From positions 1 to 47,080 of the forward strand of contig NZ_JABXKI010000223.1 of NCBI RefSeq assembly GCF_017115095.1: 47,080 nt of DNA, in the 5' to 3' direction. Position 1 is the first letter of the stretch; each line of letters starts with the position of its first letter. The stretch comes from Nostoc sp. NMS4. GTDB taxonomy: Bacteria > Cyanobacteriota > Cyanobacteriia > Cyanobacteriales > Nostocaceae. The notes below the pieces were generated by a model. That model made no database searches, was not told where the DNA came from, and was given only the letters and a program-made list of their open reading frames with translations. Shown here piece by piece: positions 30,170 to 41,073 of the stretch. Position numbers and translations under genes: made by a program.

Positions 30170-33100
30170 ATGCAAATAGAAAGTATCGAGGGATTTAGAC
30201 TTTCACCTCAGCAAGAGCATTTATGGTTGCTACAAAAAATTGAGCGAAGTTCGGCTTATCGTAGCGATTGTGGAATTTTGATTGAAGGAAATATTGATAT
30301 TCATAATTTAGAATTGGCCTTGCAAAATGTTGTCAATCGCTATGAGATTCTCCGCACCAGTTTTATTTGTCTACCTGGAATGACCATTCCAGTACAGGTA
30401 ATTACAGATAGCAAGGTCATTTTAGAAAAAAAATCCGATATTAGTAATTTGAAACCTCAAGAACAAGAGGCGGAGATTGAGCTAATTTTTCAGAAAATTA
30501 AACAACAAAATTTTCAGTTTGAGCAAGGTTTAATTTTAAATACATACTTGGTAACTATTTCACCAAATATGTATATGTTATTTATCAGTTTACCTGCTCT
30601 GTGTGCAGATAGTTTAACCCTTAATTATTTAGTCCGAGAACTGGCTATTTCTTACTTAGGGAAATTGGATGAAGAATTATCTGAAGAACCACTCCAGTAT
30701 GCAGACTTTTCAGAATGGCAAAATCAAATACTAGAAGCGGAAGAAACAAAAATAGGCAGAGAATATTGGCAACAGCAAAACCTATTTAGTATTGACACTT
30801 TCCAGCTTCCTTTTGAAAGTCATATCTCCGAACAACAGAAATTTCAACCACAATTAGTAAATTCAATTATTACTCAAGAATTGGTAGGTAATATCGAAAT
30901 ATTGGCTCAGAAGTATAATACTTCTGCATCTAATTTTTATCTAACTTGCTGGCTGGTTCTGCTTTGGCGACTGAGTGGACAATCTGAGATAATCCTTTCA
31001 AAAGAATTTAATGGCAGAAAATATGAGGAACTTAAAGGAGCATTGGGACTATTTACTAAATATTTACCACTTCATTGTCATTTAGAAGATAATTGGAAAT
31101 TTAGTCAAATTTTACAGCAAGTGCATAAGTCTGTAGAATCTATCGACAAATGGCAAGAGTGTTTTACTTGGGAACAAATATCAGAAGGAGATAATAAATT
31201 AGATATTTTGCCTTTTTTGGCTGTGGGTTTTGATTTTACAGAAGAAGATACAAAGCATTATGCAGGTAATCTCTCATTTTCTCTTTCCAAGCTTAATACC
31301 TGTAGCGAACGTTTCAAAATTAAACTTTCTTGTAGACGCAAGAATGATTTTTTGGATACAGAATTTCATTATGACTCTAATCTCTTTTCTAGAGAGGATA
31401 TTGCAGGTTTAGCAGAGCAATTTCACAAGTTAGTAGAAAGTGCAAATTGTAATCCAGAAAGTTCAATCAGTGAATTAAAAATTTTAAGCGATCGCACCCT
31501 GCACCAGCTTCTCTTCGAGTTCAATCAAACTAATGCAGATTATCCCCAAAATAAGTGCATTCACGAGTTATTTATAGAACAAGTAAAAGCGACACCAAAT
31601 AATATTGCTGTGGCATTTAACAACCAGCAACTAACTTATACTGAACTAAATGCGCATGCAAATCAATTAGCTCATTATCTCCAATATTTGGGGGTAGGAG
31701 CAGAAATATTAGTGGGAATTTGTGTCGAGCGATCCTTAGAAATGCTTGTTGGTATTTTGGGTATTCTCAAAGCTGGTGGTGCTTATCTTCCCCTCGATCC
31801 GCACTATCCCCAAGAGCGTTTAAGGTTCATGCTAGAAGATACTCAAGTCTCTATATTATTGACTCAGCAGCATCTCTTACAAGGCTTACCCAAGCACGAT
31901 GCACAGACAATTTGCTTAGATACAGATTGGGAAGCGATGGTACAGGAGAGTCAGGAAGAACCCATTTCAACAGCAACTCCTGAAAACTTAGCTTATATAA
32001 TCTACACTTCTGGTTCTACAGGTAAGCCTAAAGGAGTTGCGATCGCACATCGTAACTTAGTTCACTCCACAACTGCACGCATTACCTACTATCAGGAACC
32101 TATCAGCAACTTCTTATTACTATCATCCTTTGCTTTTGATAGTTCTATTGCAGGTATTTTCTGGACACTTTGTTGTGGTGGAACTCTACATTTACCAGAA
32201 GAAGGTGTACAACGAGAAGTAGCTAAACTTGTAGAGTTAATTGATCAAAATGGTGTTTCCCATTTATTAAGTCTTCCTTCTCTATATGCTCTAATATTGC
32301 AACAAGCAAAACCAGAAGAGTTAAATTCCCTGCGTGCTGTTATAGTTGCAGGTGAATATTGTCCGCCAGAATTGGTACAACATCACTTTCAATTACAATC
32401 AGAACCATCTCTCTTTAACGAGTACGGGCCGACAGAAGCAACTGTTTGGAGTACTGTATACCATTGTCATTCTACAGAAATCGGAACACAAATATCCATT
32501 GGTTGTCCTATAGCCAATACAAAAATATATATATTAGACTCTCATTTACATCCGGTTCCTGTTGGCATTTCTGGCGAAATTTATATTAGTGGTGAAGGTT
32601 TAGCCAGAGGTTATTTAAATCAACCAACAATTACATCTGAGAAATTCATTCCTCACCCCTTTAGCCAAAAACCAGGAATGCGTCTGTATAAAACTGGAGA
32701 TTTAGCGCGATATCTTAGTAATGGCGATATTGAGTTTTTAGGACGCATTGATAACCAGGTAAAAATTCGCGGCTTCCGTATAGAATTAGGCGAGATTGAA
32801 GCATTATTAAATCAACATTCGGGAGTGCAAGAAACAGTAGTTATCGCGCGTGAAGATATACCCGGAAACAAACGCTTAGTTGCTTATGTAGTTCCCCAGT
32901 TAAAATCAGCTACTACAGTTAATGAACTCCGCAAATTTGCGAAAGATAAACTACCAGAATTCATGCTTCCATCAACTTTCGTACTACTAAAAGAATTACC
33001 TCTAAGCCCCAATGGTAAAGTAAATAGAAAGGCGTTACCCGCACCAGAGCAAGTTAGATCGGATTTAATCGGAGAATTTGTTCCTCCTCGCACCCCTGTA

Positions 33101-34519
33101 GAGGAAATGCTAACTCAAATCTGGGCGGAAGTTTTAAAAGTTGAGAAAGTTGGTATTTATGACAATTTTTTTGAATTGGGTGGACATTCTTTATTAACTA
33201 CTCAACTACTTGCAAAAGTGAAAGAAACTTTCAACTTAGATATATCTTTACGCAGTTTGTTAGAAAAACCTACAATAGGGGGTTTAGCGGAAAATATCGA
33301 TCGAGTTTGTCAAGCAGAAGTTAATTATCCAACTTTAGATATCAAAACTGAAACTGTTTTAGATCGGGCAATTTATCCTCAAACTTTTGGTAAGTTTATT
33401 CCTAAACCAAAAGCTATTTTATTGACTGGAGCCACAGGCTTTTTAGGAGCTTTTTTGCTGGCTGAACTATTGCAAGAAACCAAAGCAGATATTTATTGCT
33501 TAGTACGTCATTCAAATTTTGAAAATAGCAATAAGAAGCTGCAAAATACTTTAGAATCTTATGGAATTTGGAACGAAATTTGGAATCCTAGAATTATTCC
33601 CATTCTCGGCGATTTATCAAAACCACTTTTGGGTTTGGAAACTGAAAAGTTTCAACAGTTAGCATCTACAATTGATGTCATTTACCACAATGGTGCTTGG
33701 GTACATCATATTTATCCCTACTCTATTCTGAAACCTGCAAACGTACTGGGTACACAAGAAATCCTCAGATTAGCTAGTCAAATTAAAACCAAACCAGTAC
33801 ATTTTATTTCTAGTTCCGGTGTTGTATCTTCAAAAGTTGACTCGGGAGTTAAATTAGTACGAGAACAAGATAGTCTGAATGAGAACAAATTTCCTCGCAA
33901 TGGATATTCTCAAACTAAATGGGTAGCTGAAAAGTTAGTACAAGCTGCGGCTGAAAGAGGAATTCCTATCTCTATTTACAGACCATCACGTATATCTGGA
34001 CATAGCCAAACAGGTGTTTTTAATAGTAATGACTTTCTGTACAAATTGATCATAGGTTGTGTACAATTAGGAAGTACGCCAGATATAGATATTAGAGAGA
34101 ATATAGTTCCTGTAGATTATGTCAGCAAAGCAATAGTTCATTTATCGAAACAGGAAGAATCTCTCGGTAAAACTTTCCACTTAGTTCATCCCCAAACTCT
34201 CCACTCAAATATACTTATCGACCATATTCGCTCATGGGGTTATCCAATTGAGCAGATTTATTATGAGCAATGGCGAGAGAAATTACTCAATGTTACTCAA
34301 AGTTCATTAGAGCATCCTTTATATTCATTAGTACCATTTTTCCCCGCAAGACAAGCTCAAGAAGAAAGTTCCACTTCAGGATTTTTACAGCTTGATAACC
34401 AGAATGTTATCAATGGATTAGTCGATAGTTACATTACTTGTCCTTCACTAGATAATAAATTACTCAGCATTTATTTTTCTTATTTGATTAAGGAGAGTTA
34501 TTTAGAACGTAAAATTTAA
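30170..34519 (+). CDS. Terminal NRPS: I-A(His-like)-PCP-thioester reductase
   Basis: 1449 residues. Interface-like domain 8-430 with LPALCAD replacing HHxxxDG; A about 462-965 with TSGSTGKPKG near 613. Specificity residues by alignment to PheA are D-S-S-L-I-A-E-V-W-K. This resembles known His codes (for example DSELTAEVCK of bacitracin synthetase) and is clearly not the Asp code of the other two I-A pairs. PCP Ser1007; C-terminal thioester reductase about 1078-1440 with the Rossmann motif TGATGFLGAFLL and catalytic Y1246xxxK1250. Release is therefore reductive, giving an aldehyde or alcohol and not an acid or lactone. The aminotransferase gene that follows may act on the aldehyde. No thioesterase was found anywhere in the cluster. 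Confidence 0.9.
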   Translation: MQIESIEGFRLSPQQEHLWLLQKIERSSAYRSDCGILIEGNIDIHNLELALQNVVNRYEILRTSFICLPGMTIPVQVITDSKVILEKKSDISNLKPQEQEAEIELIFQKIKQQNFQFEQGLILNTYLVTISPNMYMLFISLPALCADSLTLNYLVRELAISYLGKLDEELSEEPLQYADFSEWQNQILEAEETKIGREYWQQQNLFSIDTFQLPFESHISEQQKFQPQLVNSIITQELVGNIEILAQKYNTSASNFYLTCWLVLLWRLSGQSEIILSKEFNGRKYEELKGALGLFTKYLPLHCHLEDNWKFSQILQQVHKSVESIDKWQECFTWEQISEGDNKLDILPFLAVGFDFTEEDTKHYAGNLSFSLSKLNTCSERFKIKLSCRRKNDFLDTEFHYDSNLFSREDIAGLAEQFHKLVESANCNPESSISELKILSDRTLHQLLFEFNQTNADYPQNKCIHELFIEQVKATPNNIAVAFNNQQLTYTELNAHANQLAHYLQYLGVGAEILVGICVERSLEMLVGILGILKAGGAYLPLDPHYPQERLRFMLEDTQVSILLTQQHLLQGLPKHDAQTICLDTDWEAMVQESQEEPISTATPENLAYIIYTSGSTGKPKGVAIAHRNLVHSTTARITYYQEPISNFLLLSSFAFDSSIAGIFWTLCCGGTLHLPEEGVQREVAKLVELIDQNGVSHLLSLPSLYALILQQAKPEELNSLRAVIVAGEYCPPELVQHHFQLQSEPSLFNEYGPTEATVWSTVYHCHSTEIGTQISIGCPIANTKIYILDSHLHPVPVGISGEIYISGEGLARGYLNQPTITSEKFIPHPFSQKPGMRLYKTGDLARYLSNGDIEFLGRIDNQVKIRGFRIELGEIEALLNQHSGVQETVVIAREDIPGNKRLVAYVVPQLKSATTVNELRKFAKDKLPEFMLPSTFVLLKELPLSPNGKVNRKALPAPEQVRSDLIGEFVPPRTPVEEMLTQIWAEVLKVEKVGIYDNFFELGGHSLLTTQLLAKVKETFNLDISLRSLLEKPTIGGLAENIDRVCQAEVNYPTLDIKTETVLDRAIYPQTFGKFIPKPKAILLTGATGFLGAFLLAELLQETKADIYCLVRHSNFENSNKKLQNTLESYGIWNEIWNPRIIPILGDLSKPLLGLETEKFQQLASTIDVIYHNGAWVHHIYPYSILKPANVLGTQEILRLASQIKTKPVHFISSSGVVSSKVDSGVKLVREQDSLNENKFPRNGYSQTKWVAEKLVQAAAERGIPISIYRPSRISGHSQTGVFNSNDFLYKLIIGCVQLGSTPDIDIRENIVPVDYVSKAIVHLSKQEESLGKTFHLVHPQTLHSNILIDHIRSWGYPIEQIYYEQWREKLLNVTQSSLEHPLYSLVPFFPARQAQEESSTSGFLQLDNQNVINGLVDSYITCPSLDNKLLSIYFSYLIKESYLERKI

Positions 34520-34554
34520 AGCTAAAGACTAATTAAATTAAAAGAACAAACTTT

Positions 34555-36009
34555 ATGAATACACAACCAGTTACATTACTTCAAAGCTCAGACAATCTAA
34601 CTAAATTGCTAGCTAAAACAGGACTTACTAAGCAGCAACAAGAGTACTTACAATATTTTATCAATAGCTACTGCGATCGCACAAAAATATCCAGGCAAAT
34701 TTCTCAAAATTCTCGCCTAGTTTTATCTGATGATAAAAATTTAGGAGAGTTTAATTTACTCTTTAAAGAAATGTATTATCCCATTGTTGCTAATCGCTCT
34801 TTGGGTTCTAAAATATGGGATGTAGATGGGAATGAATATGTAGATGTAATGATGGGATTGGGAATTAATCTTTTTGGTCATAATCCATCTTTTGTTAAAG
34901 AAGCTTTAATTACTCAAATGAATAAAGGAATTCAAATTGGCCCCCAATCAGAACTTGTTGGTGAAGTGGCTGAGTTAATTTCTCAACTTACCGGGATGGA
35001 ACGGGTTTGTTTTAGCAATACAGGTACAGAAGCTGTAATGACTGCTATCCGCATTGCTAGAGCGGTTACAGGACGTAATAAAATAGTTATATTTTCTGGT
35101 TCTTATCATGGTCATTTTGATGGTACTTTAGTTCAAGGTAATAATGCCGCAAATAATCAATCTGCAATCCCATTAGCACCAGGAGTATTACCAAATTTTG
35201 TTAATGATGTTTTGGTGTTAGATTATGCTAACCCTGAATCATTAGAAATTATCAAAACTCATCAACAAGAATTAGCAGCAGTTTTGGTAGTTCCTGTACA
35301 AACTAGTAGACCAGCTTTACAACCAAAAGAATTTCTGTACCAGTTACGGGAATTAACACAAGCAACTGAAATTGCTTTAATTTTTGATGAAATGGTTACA
35401 GGTTTTCGCATTCATTCTGGTGGCGCACAAGCATATTTTGGTGTACAAGCAGACATTGCTACCTACGGAAAAATTGCTGGTGGGGGAATACCCATTGGGG
35501 TAATTGCTGGAAAAAGTAAATATATGGATGCAATTGATGGTGGTATATGGAACTATGGTGATGATTCCTACCCTCAAACCAAAAAAACATTTTTTGCAGG
35601 TACTTTTTGTAAACATCCCTTAGCGATGACTGCTGCAAAAACAGTACTCAAATATCTGCAAAGTGAGGGTTTATCATTACATCATAATTTGAATGAACGT
35701 ACAGCACAATTTGTTACTGATTTGAATAATTATTTTATAAATGAAAAACTACCGCTAAAAATGGCAAACTTTGGTTCGCTATTTGGTTCTGCATCTGTAG
35801 AACTTTCTCAGGCAAATTCTACTACTTCAGTAGCGATGAGTTTATTAAAATATCATCTACTTGATAAAGGGGTTCACCTTTTAGGTATTAGCGGTTATTT
35901 ATCTACAGCCCATACAGATGAAGATATCAACTTTATTATTCAAGCTGTTAAGGATAGCCTAGAACAACTCAGGTCTGGAGGTTTTTTATCTCCGCGTCCT
36001 TCTGTTTAA
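34555..36009 (+). CDS. Stand-alone class III (GSA-type) aminotransferase
   Basis: 484-residue PLP enzyme with lysine K306 in IATYGKIAGGG and the IFDEMVTGFRIH segment. It is clearly paralogous to the aminotransferase domain of the 22349 protein (shared WNYGD, FAGTF and KHPL words). It starts 35 bp after the reductase-bearing NRPS. The simplest reading is transamination of the released peptide aldehyde to a terminal primary amine; acting in trans on a PKS beta-keto intermediate is an alternative. One difference from the domain copy: AVLVVPVQ here against AVLVEPIQ there, losing a Glu that class III enzymes usually keep in the VEP segment. ATG 34555. Confidence 0.85.
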   Translation: MNTQPVTLLQSSDNLTKLLAKTGLTKQQQEYLQYFINSYCDRTKISRQISQNSRLVLSDDKNLGEFNLLFKEMYYPIVANRSLGSKIWDVDGNEYVDVMMGLGINLFGHNPSFVKEALITQMNKGIQIGPQSELVGEVAELISQLTGMERVCFSNTGTEAVMTAIRIARAVTGRNKIVIFSGSYHGHFDGTLVQGNNAANNQSAIPLAPGVLPNFVNDVLVLDYANPESLEIIKTHQQELAAVLVVPVQTSRPALQPKEFLYQLRELTQATEIALIFDEMVTGFRIHSGGAQAYFGVQADIATYGKIAGGGIPIGVIAGKSKYMDAIDGGIWNYGDDSYPQTKKTFFAGTFCKHPLAMTAAKTVLKYLQSEGLSLHHNLNERTAQFVTDLNNYFINEKLPLKMANFGSLFGSASVELSQANSTTSVAMSLLKYHLLDKGVHLLGISGYLSTAHTDEDINFIIQAVKDSLEQLRSGGFLSPRPSV

Positions 36010-36047
36010 AATTTTAGTTGAGTAATATAAATTAATCGGAGATAAAA

Positions 36048-36275
36048 ATGAGTCAAACTACTTCAGAAGATACAACAATTTATAAAGTTGTAGTTAATCA
36101 TGAAGAACAGTATTCGATTTGGTTTGTTGAGAGAACAAATCCCCTCGGTTGGACAGATACAGGAAAAAGTGGACTCAAATCAGAATGTCTGGAATACATT
36201 AAAGAAGTATGGACTGATATGAGGCCTTTAAGTTTGAGGAAACAAATGGAAGAGGCTGCTAATAAAAATCAGTAG
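36048..36275 (+). CDS. MbtH-like protein (NRPS A-domain chaperone)
   Basis: 75 residues with the family signature: [40 protein letters not shown]. MbtH-like proteins bind NRPS adenylation domains and aid their folding or activity. It lies 38 bp after the aminotransferase, with GGAG upstream, and is the last gene of the biosynthetic run. A hairpin follows at 36342-36374. Confidence 0.95.
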   Translation: MSQTTSEDTTIYKVVVNHEEQYSIWFVERTNPLGWTDTGKSGLKSECLEYIKEVWTDMRPLSLRKQMEEAANKNQ

Positions 36276-36341
36276 TTGACCTATTAATAGTTATGATTCA
36301 ATATAGCAATCCTATCTGATTTGTGAAAATTCTCGTTGTCC

Positions 36342-36374
36342 AGATCCCCGACCTCTCAAAGAAGTCGGGGATCT
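36342..36374. terminator. Perfect hairpin after the MbtH gene, possible terminator
   Basis: AGATCCCCGAC (36342-36352) and GTCGGGGATCT (36364-36374) form a perfect 11-bp stem with an 11-nt loop, 67 bp after the last cluster stop codon. No T-run follows, so intrinsic termination is uncertain. Hairpins with this sequence are also common dispersed repeats in Nostoc-type genomes. Confidence 0.45.
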
Positions 36375-36516
36375 AACTTCAAATGCTTATCTTGATGTAG
36401 TTTCAGCCAAATGCTTACAATCCTCCAATTTTAGCACCGTGATGCCTTAATGGAGATTAGTTACAAAAATTAATAATTAGTAATTATTCCTTAACAACTA
36501 TCTTAAATCTTTGAAG

Positions 36517-36632
36517 TATCTGCTTAACTGTCTTAACTGTCCGCTAATTCTTCAATTTTTGATTTAATTATCTGCTTAACTGTCTTAACTGTCCGCTAAT
36601 TCTTCAATTTTTGATTTAACTATCTGCTTAAC
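36517..36632. repeat. 52-bp direct tandem repeat, two copies plus a partial third
   Basis: Copies start at 36517 and 36569 and are nearly identical; a third begins at 36621 and runs about 12 bp. Each unit contains an internal short duplication (CTTAACTGTC-TTAACTGTC). There are no unique spacers, so it is not a CRISPR array. It lies about 340 bp upstream of the geosmin synthase. Confidence 0.8.
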
Positions 36633-36936
36633 CGCTTTAATCTACGGATTGCTTTTTATTTACAACTATGAAAAATTATGAAAGTACCACGAGCCAGTGT
36701 TAAAAATTTATCTGCCAACATCGGAAATAAGTAATGACTTAAACAGCTTTTTCAAATGCCTTATCTTGCGTTATGAAAAACTTCAAATAAAACTTACATA
36801 GCTCGTTATTTAGATTAAGAGCATCTTGTATTATCGCTTTGAGACGAACCATCACAAGCAAACAAAATGTGAGGATTTAGCTGGATGGTGAGGATACTTG
36901 TGATCTGCAACGGTGCTTAGATCGACCACGAAATAA

Positions 36937-39216
<2,280 letters not shown>

Positions 39217-39392
39217 TACCAATTCGCAATTGAGAAATTTAATTCTCTCTATTTCTTTTCCCTCTGTGTTCTCTGCGTCTCTGTGGTTCGTTTATTTGGA
39301 TAATTTATTTCTTGGAAGTCCCTTAGTTCAAGGTCAGTATGCGATCGCGTCAGATCGATTTTTTTAATAACTCAAAAGTGGAGGATTAAGTT
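39217..39392. repeat. Intergenic repeat of the TCTCTGCG...GGTTCG family
   Basis: TTCTCTGCGTCTCTGTGGTTCG near 39270 belongs to the same dispersed family seen in five other gaps of this window. A strong ribosome site GGAGG (39380-39384) precedes the GTG start at 39393. No terminator was recognised, so read-through from the geosmin synthase is plausible. Confidence 0.5.
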
Positions 39393-40796
39393 GTGACATA
39401 TTCTAACGATCCCAATTTGGAAGATCAGCAGCCCCAGTTAAGCTTGAGTACAGCAGCAGCGCGGAATTTGGCAACAACGGCCAAATCTGCACCGCAGACT
39501 CAGGAAATTACATCACGGTGGTTGTTGAAGTTGTTGCCGTGGGTGCAGACCAAAGGTGGTACTTATCGAGTCAACCGTCGGTTGAGCTATTCCGTGGGTG
39601 ATGGGCGGGTGACTTTCACCAACACCGGAGCAACGGTACAGGTGATTCCCCTGGAACTTACTGAGTTGCCCTTGCTGCGAGGGTTTAACAACGTTGACGT
39701 GTTGACCGGGTTGGCAAACCAGTTTGTTCAGCAAGAGTATGCTCCAGATGATGTCATCGTTGAACTTGGTCAACCTGCCGATCGCGTCATTCTGATTGCT
39801 CGTGGTAAGGTCAACAAGATTGGTGTTGGTAAGTATGGCGAGCAGATCGTATTCGATGTGCTAGCTGACGGCGACCATTTCGGCGATGAAACTGTGGTAC
39901 AGTCTGAGGATACTTGGCAGTATACCCTCAAGGCGATTACTAGAACTATAGTTTTGTCACTACCCCAAGCGGCGTTTGAAAGGGCGATCGCTCAGTCCGA
40001 GGCGTTGGGAACCCATGTTGAACAGTTCCGTACCCGTCTAAACCAGCCACAGACTGCCCAAGGTGAAGCCGCCATTGAGCTAACAGCCGCTCATCCCCAA
40101 GAGGCTGATTTGCCGGGAACCTTTGCCGATTACGAACTCACACCCAGAGAATATGAGTTGAGCATTGCTCAAACGGTGTTGCGAGTAAGTACGCGGGTAG
40201 CCGATCTGTACAATGAACCGTACAACCAGACAGAAGAACAACTGCGGTTGACTATCGAGGCATTGCGGGAACGTCAAGAACACGAGTTGCTGAACAACCG
40301 CGAATTTGGGTTGCTGCACAACGCCGACCTCAAACAGCGTATCTACAGTAGTAGTGGCGCACCCACCCCCGATGACTTGGACGAGCTGTTGGCGACAGTA
40401 TGGAAGGAGCCGGGATTCTTCCTGGCTCACCCCCGGACGATCGCTGCTTTCGGTCGTGAGGCTAACCGCTTGGGTCTTTATCCACAAAGCGTGGATGTGA
40501 ACGGCGTTCAGGTGACATCTTGGCGCGGCGTACCGATCTTTCCTTCTAATAAGATCCCCATCACCAATAACCGTACTAGTTCTGTCCTTTTAATCCGCAC
40601 TGGTGTCGAAAAACAAGGGGTGATTGGCTTACATCAAACTGGTATCCCTGATGAATATCAACCCAGCTTGTCTGTTCGATTCATGGGTATCAGCGAAAAG
40701 GCGATCATTTCTTATCTAGTCACTGCCTATTATTCCGCAGCTGTCCTTACTCCTGACGCACTTGGCATTCTTGAAGATGTTGAAATTGGGCGATGA
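39393..40796 (+). CDS. cnbA: Family 2B encapsulin-type shell protein with cNMP-binding-like domain, copy 1
   Basis: 467 residues. The cyclic-nucleotide-binding-like domain (about 100-205; ADGDHFGDE marks its phosphate-cassette region) is inserted after an N-terminal arm. The C-terminal half (about 240-467) is a conserved HK97-type shell region with [36 protein letters not shown] and [22 protein letters not shown]. There is no helix-turn-helix, so it is not a Crp/Fnr regulator. Family 2B encapsulins build protein nanocompartments and are associated with terpene cyclases such as 2-methylisoborneol synthase; here the neighbour is geosmin synthase. The cNMP-binding cassette lacks the usual Arg (DTWQYTLKA where PRxAT is expected), so nucleotide binding is doubtful. 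GTG start 8 bp after GGAGG. Confidence 0.85.
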   Translation: MTYSNDPNLEDQQPQLSLSTAAARNLATTAKSAPQTQEITSRWLLKLLPWVQTKGGTYRVNRRLSYSVGDGRVTFTNTGATVQVIPLELTELPLLRGFNNVDVLTGLANQFVQQEYAPDDVIVELGQPADRVILIARGKVNKIGVGKYGEQIVFDVLADGDHFGDETVVQSEDTWQYTLKAITRTIVLSLPQAAFERAIAQSEALGTHVEQFRTRLNQPQTAQGEAAIELTAAHPQEADLPGTFADYELTPREYELSIAQTVLRVSTRVADLYNEPYNQTEEQLRLTIEALRERQEHELLNNREFGLLHNADLKQRIYSSSGAPTPDDLDELLATVWKEPGFFLAHPRTIAAFGREANRLGLYPQSVDVNGVQVTSWRGVPIFPSNKIPITNNRTSSVLLIRTGVEKQGVIGLHQTGIPDEYQPSLSVRFMGISEKAIISYLVTAYYSAAVLTPDALGILEDVEIGR

Positions 40797-41073
40797 GTGG
40801 TTGAATTTTAGATTTTAAATTTTGGATTTTGGATTGAAAGATTCAAAATTCAAAATTTCAACACGTCTGTGATTTCTACTCCAATACGCTTGGGTTAAGG
40901 CTAAAACTCTTTGTTAAAGTCAATTTTTTTAACGAACCGCAAAGGACGCGAAGGAAGATAAGAAAGAGAAGAAAGATGCTTAACTGAACCGTATTGATTT
41001 ACACTCACTCCGCAACAAGCTACGTGAAACAAATCTAAAATCTAAAATCCAAAATTGTTAACTAGAGGATGGG
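40797..41073. repeat. Intergenic region with inverted AT-rich repeats
   Basis: ATTTTAGATTTTAAATTTTGG (from about 40805) is roughly complementary to AATCTAAAATCCAAAATT (about 41038-41056), so the gap is bounded by an inverted repeat. Between them lie GAACCGCAAAGGACGCGAAGG (about 40934), a member of the dispersed repeat family, and an AAGAAAGAGAAG run. It separates the two shell genes, and no gene was seen. Confidence 0.45.

Noticed and set aside
36517-36632. Possible CRISPR array
   Set aside because: The units are directly contiguous 52-bp copies without unique spacers, and no cas gene is nearby.
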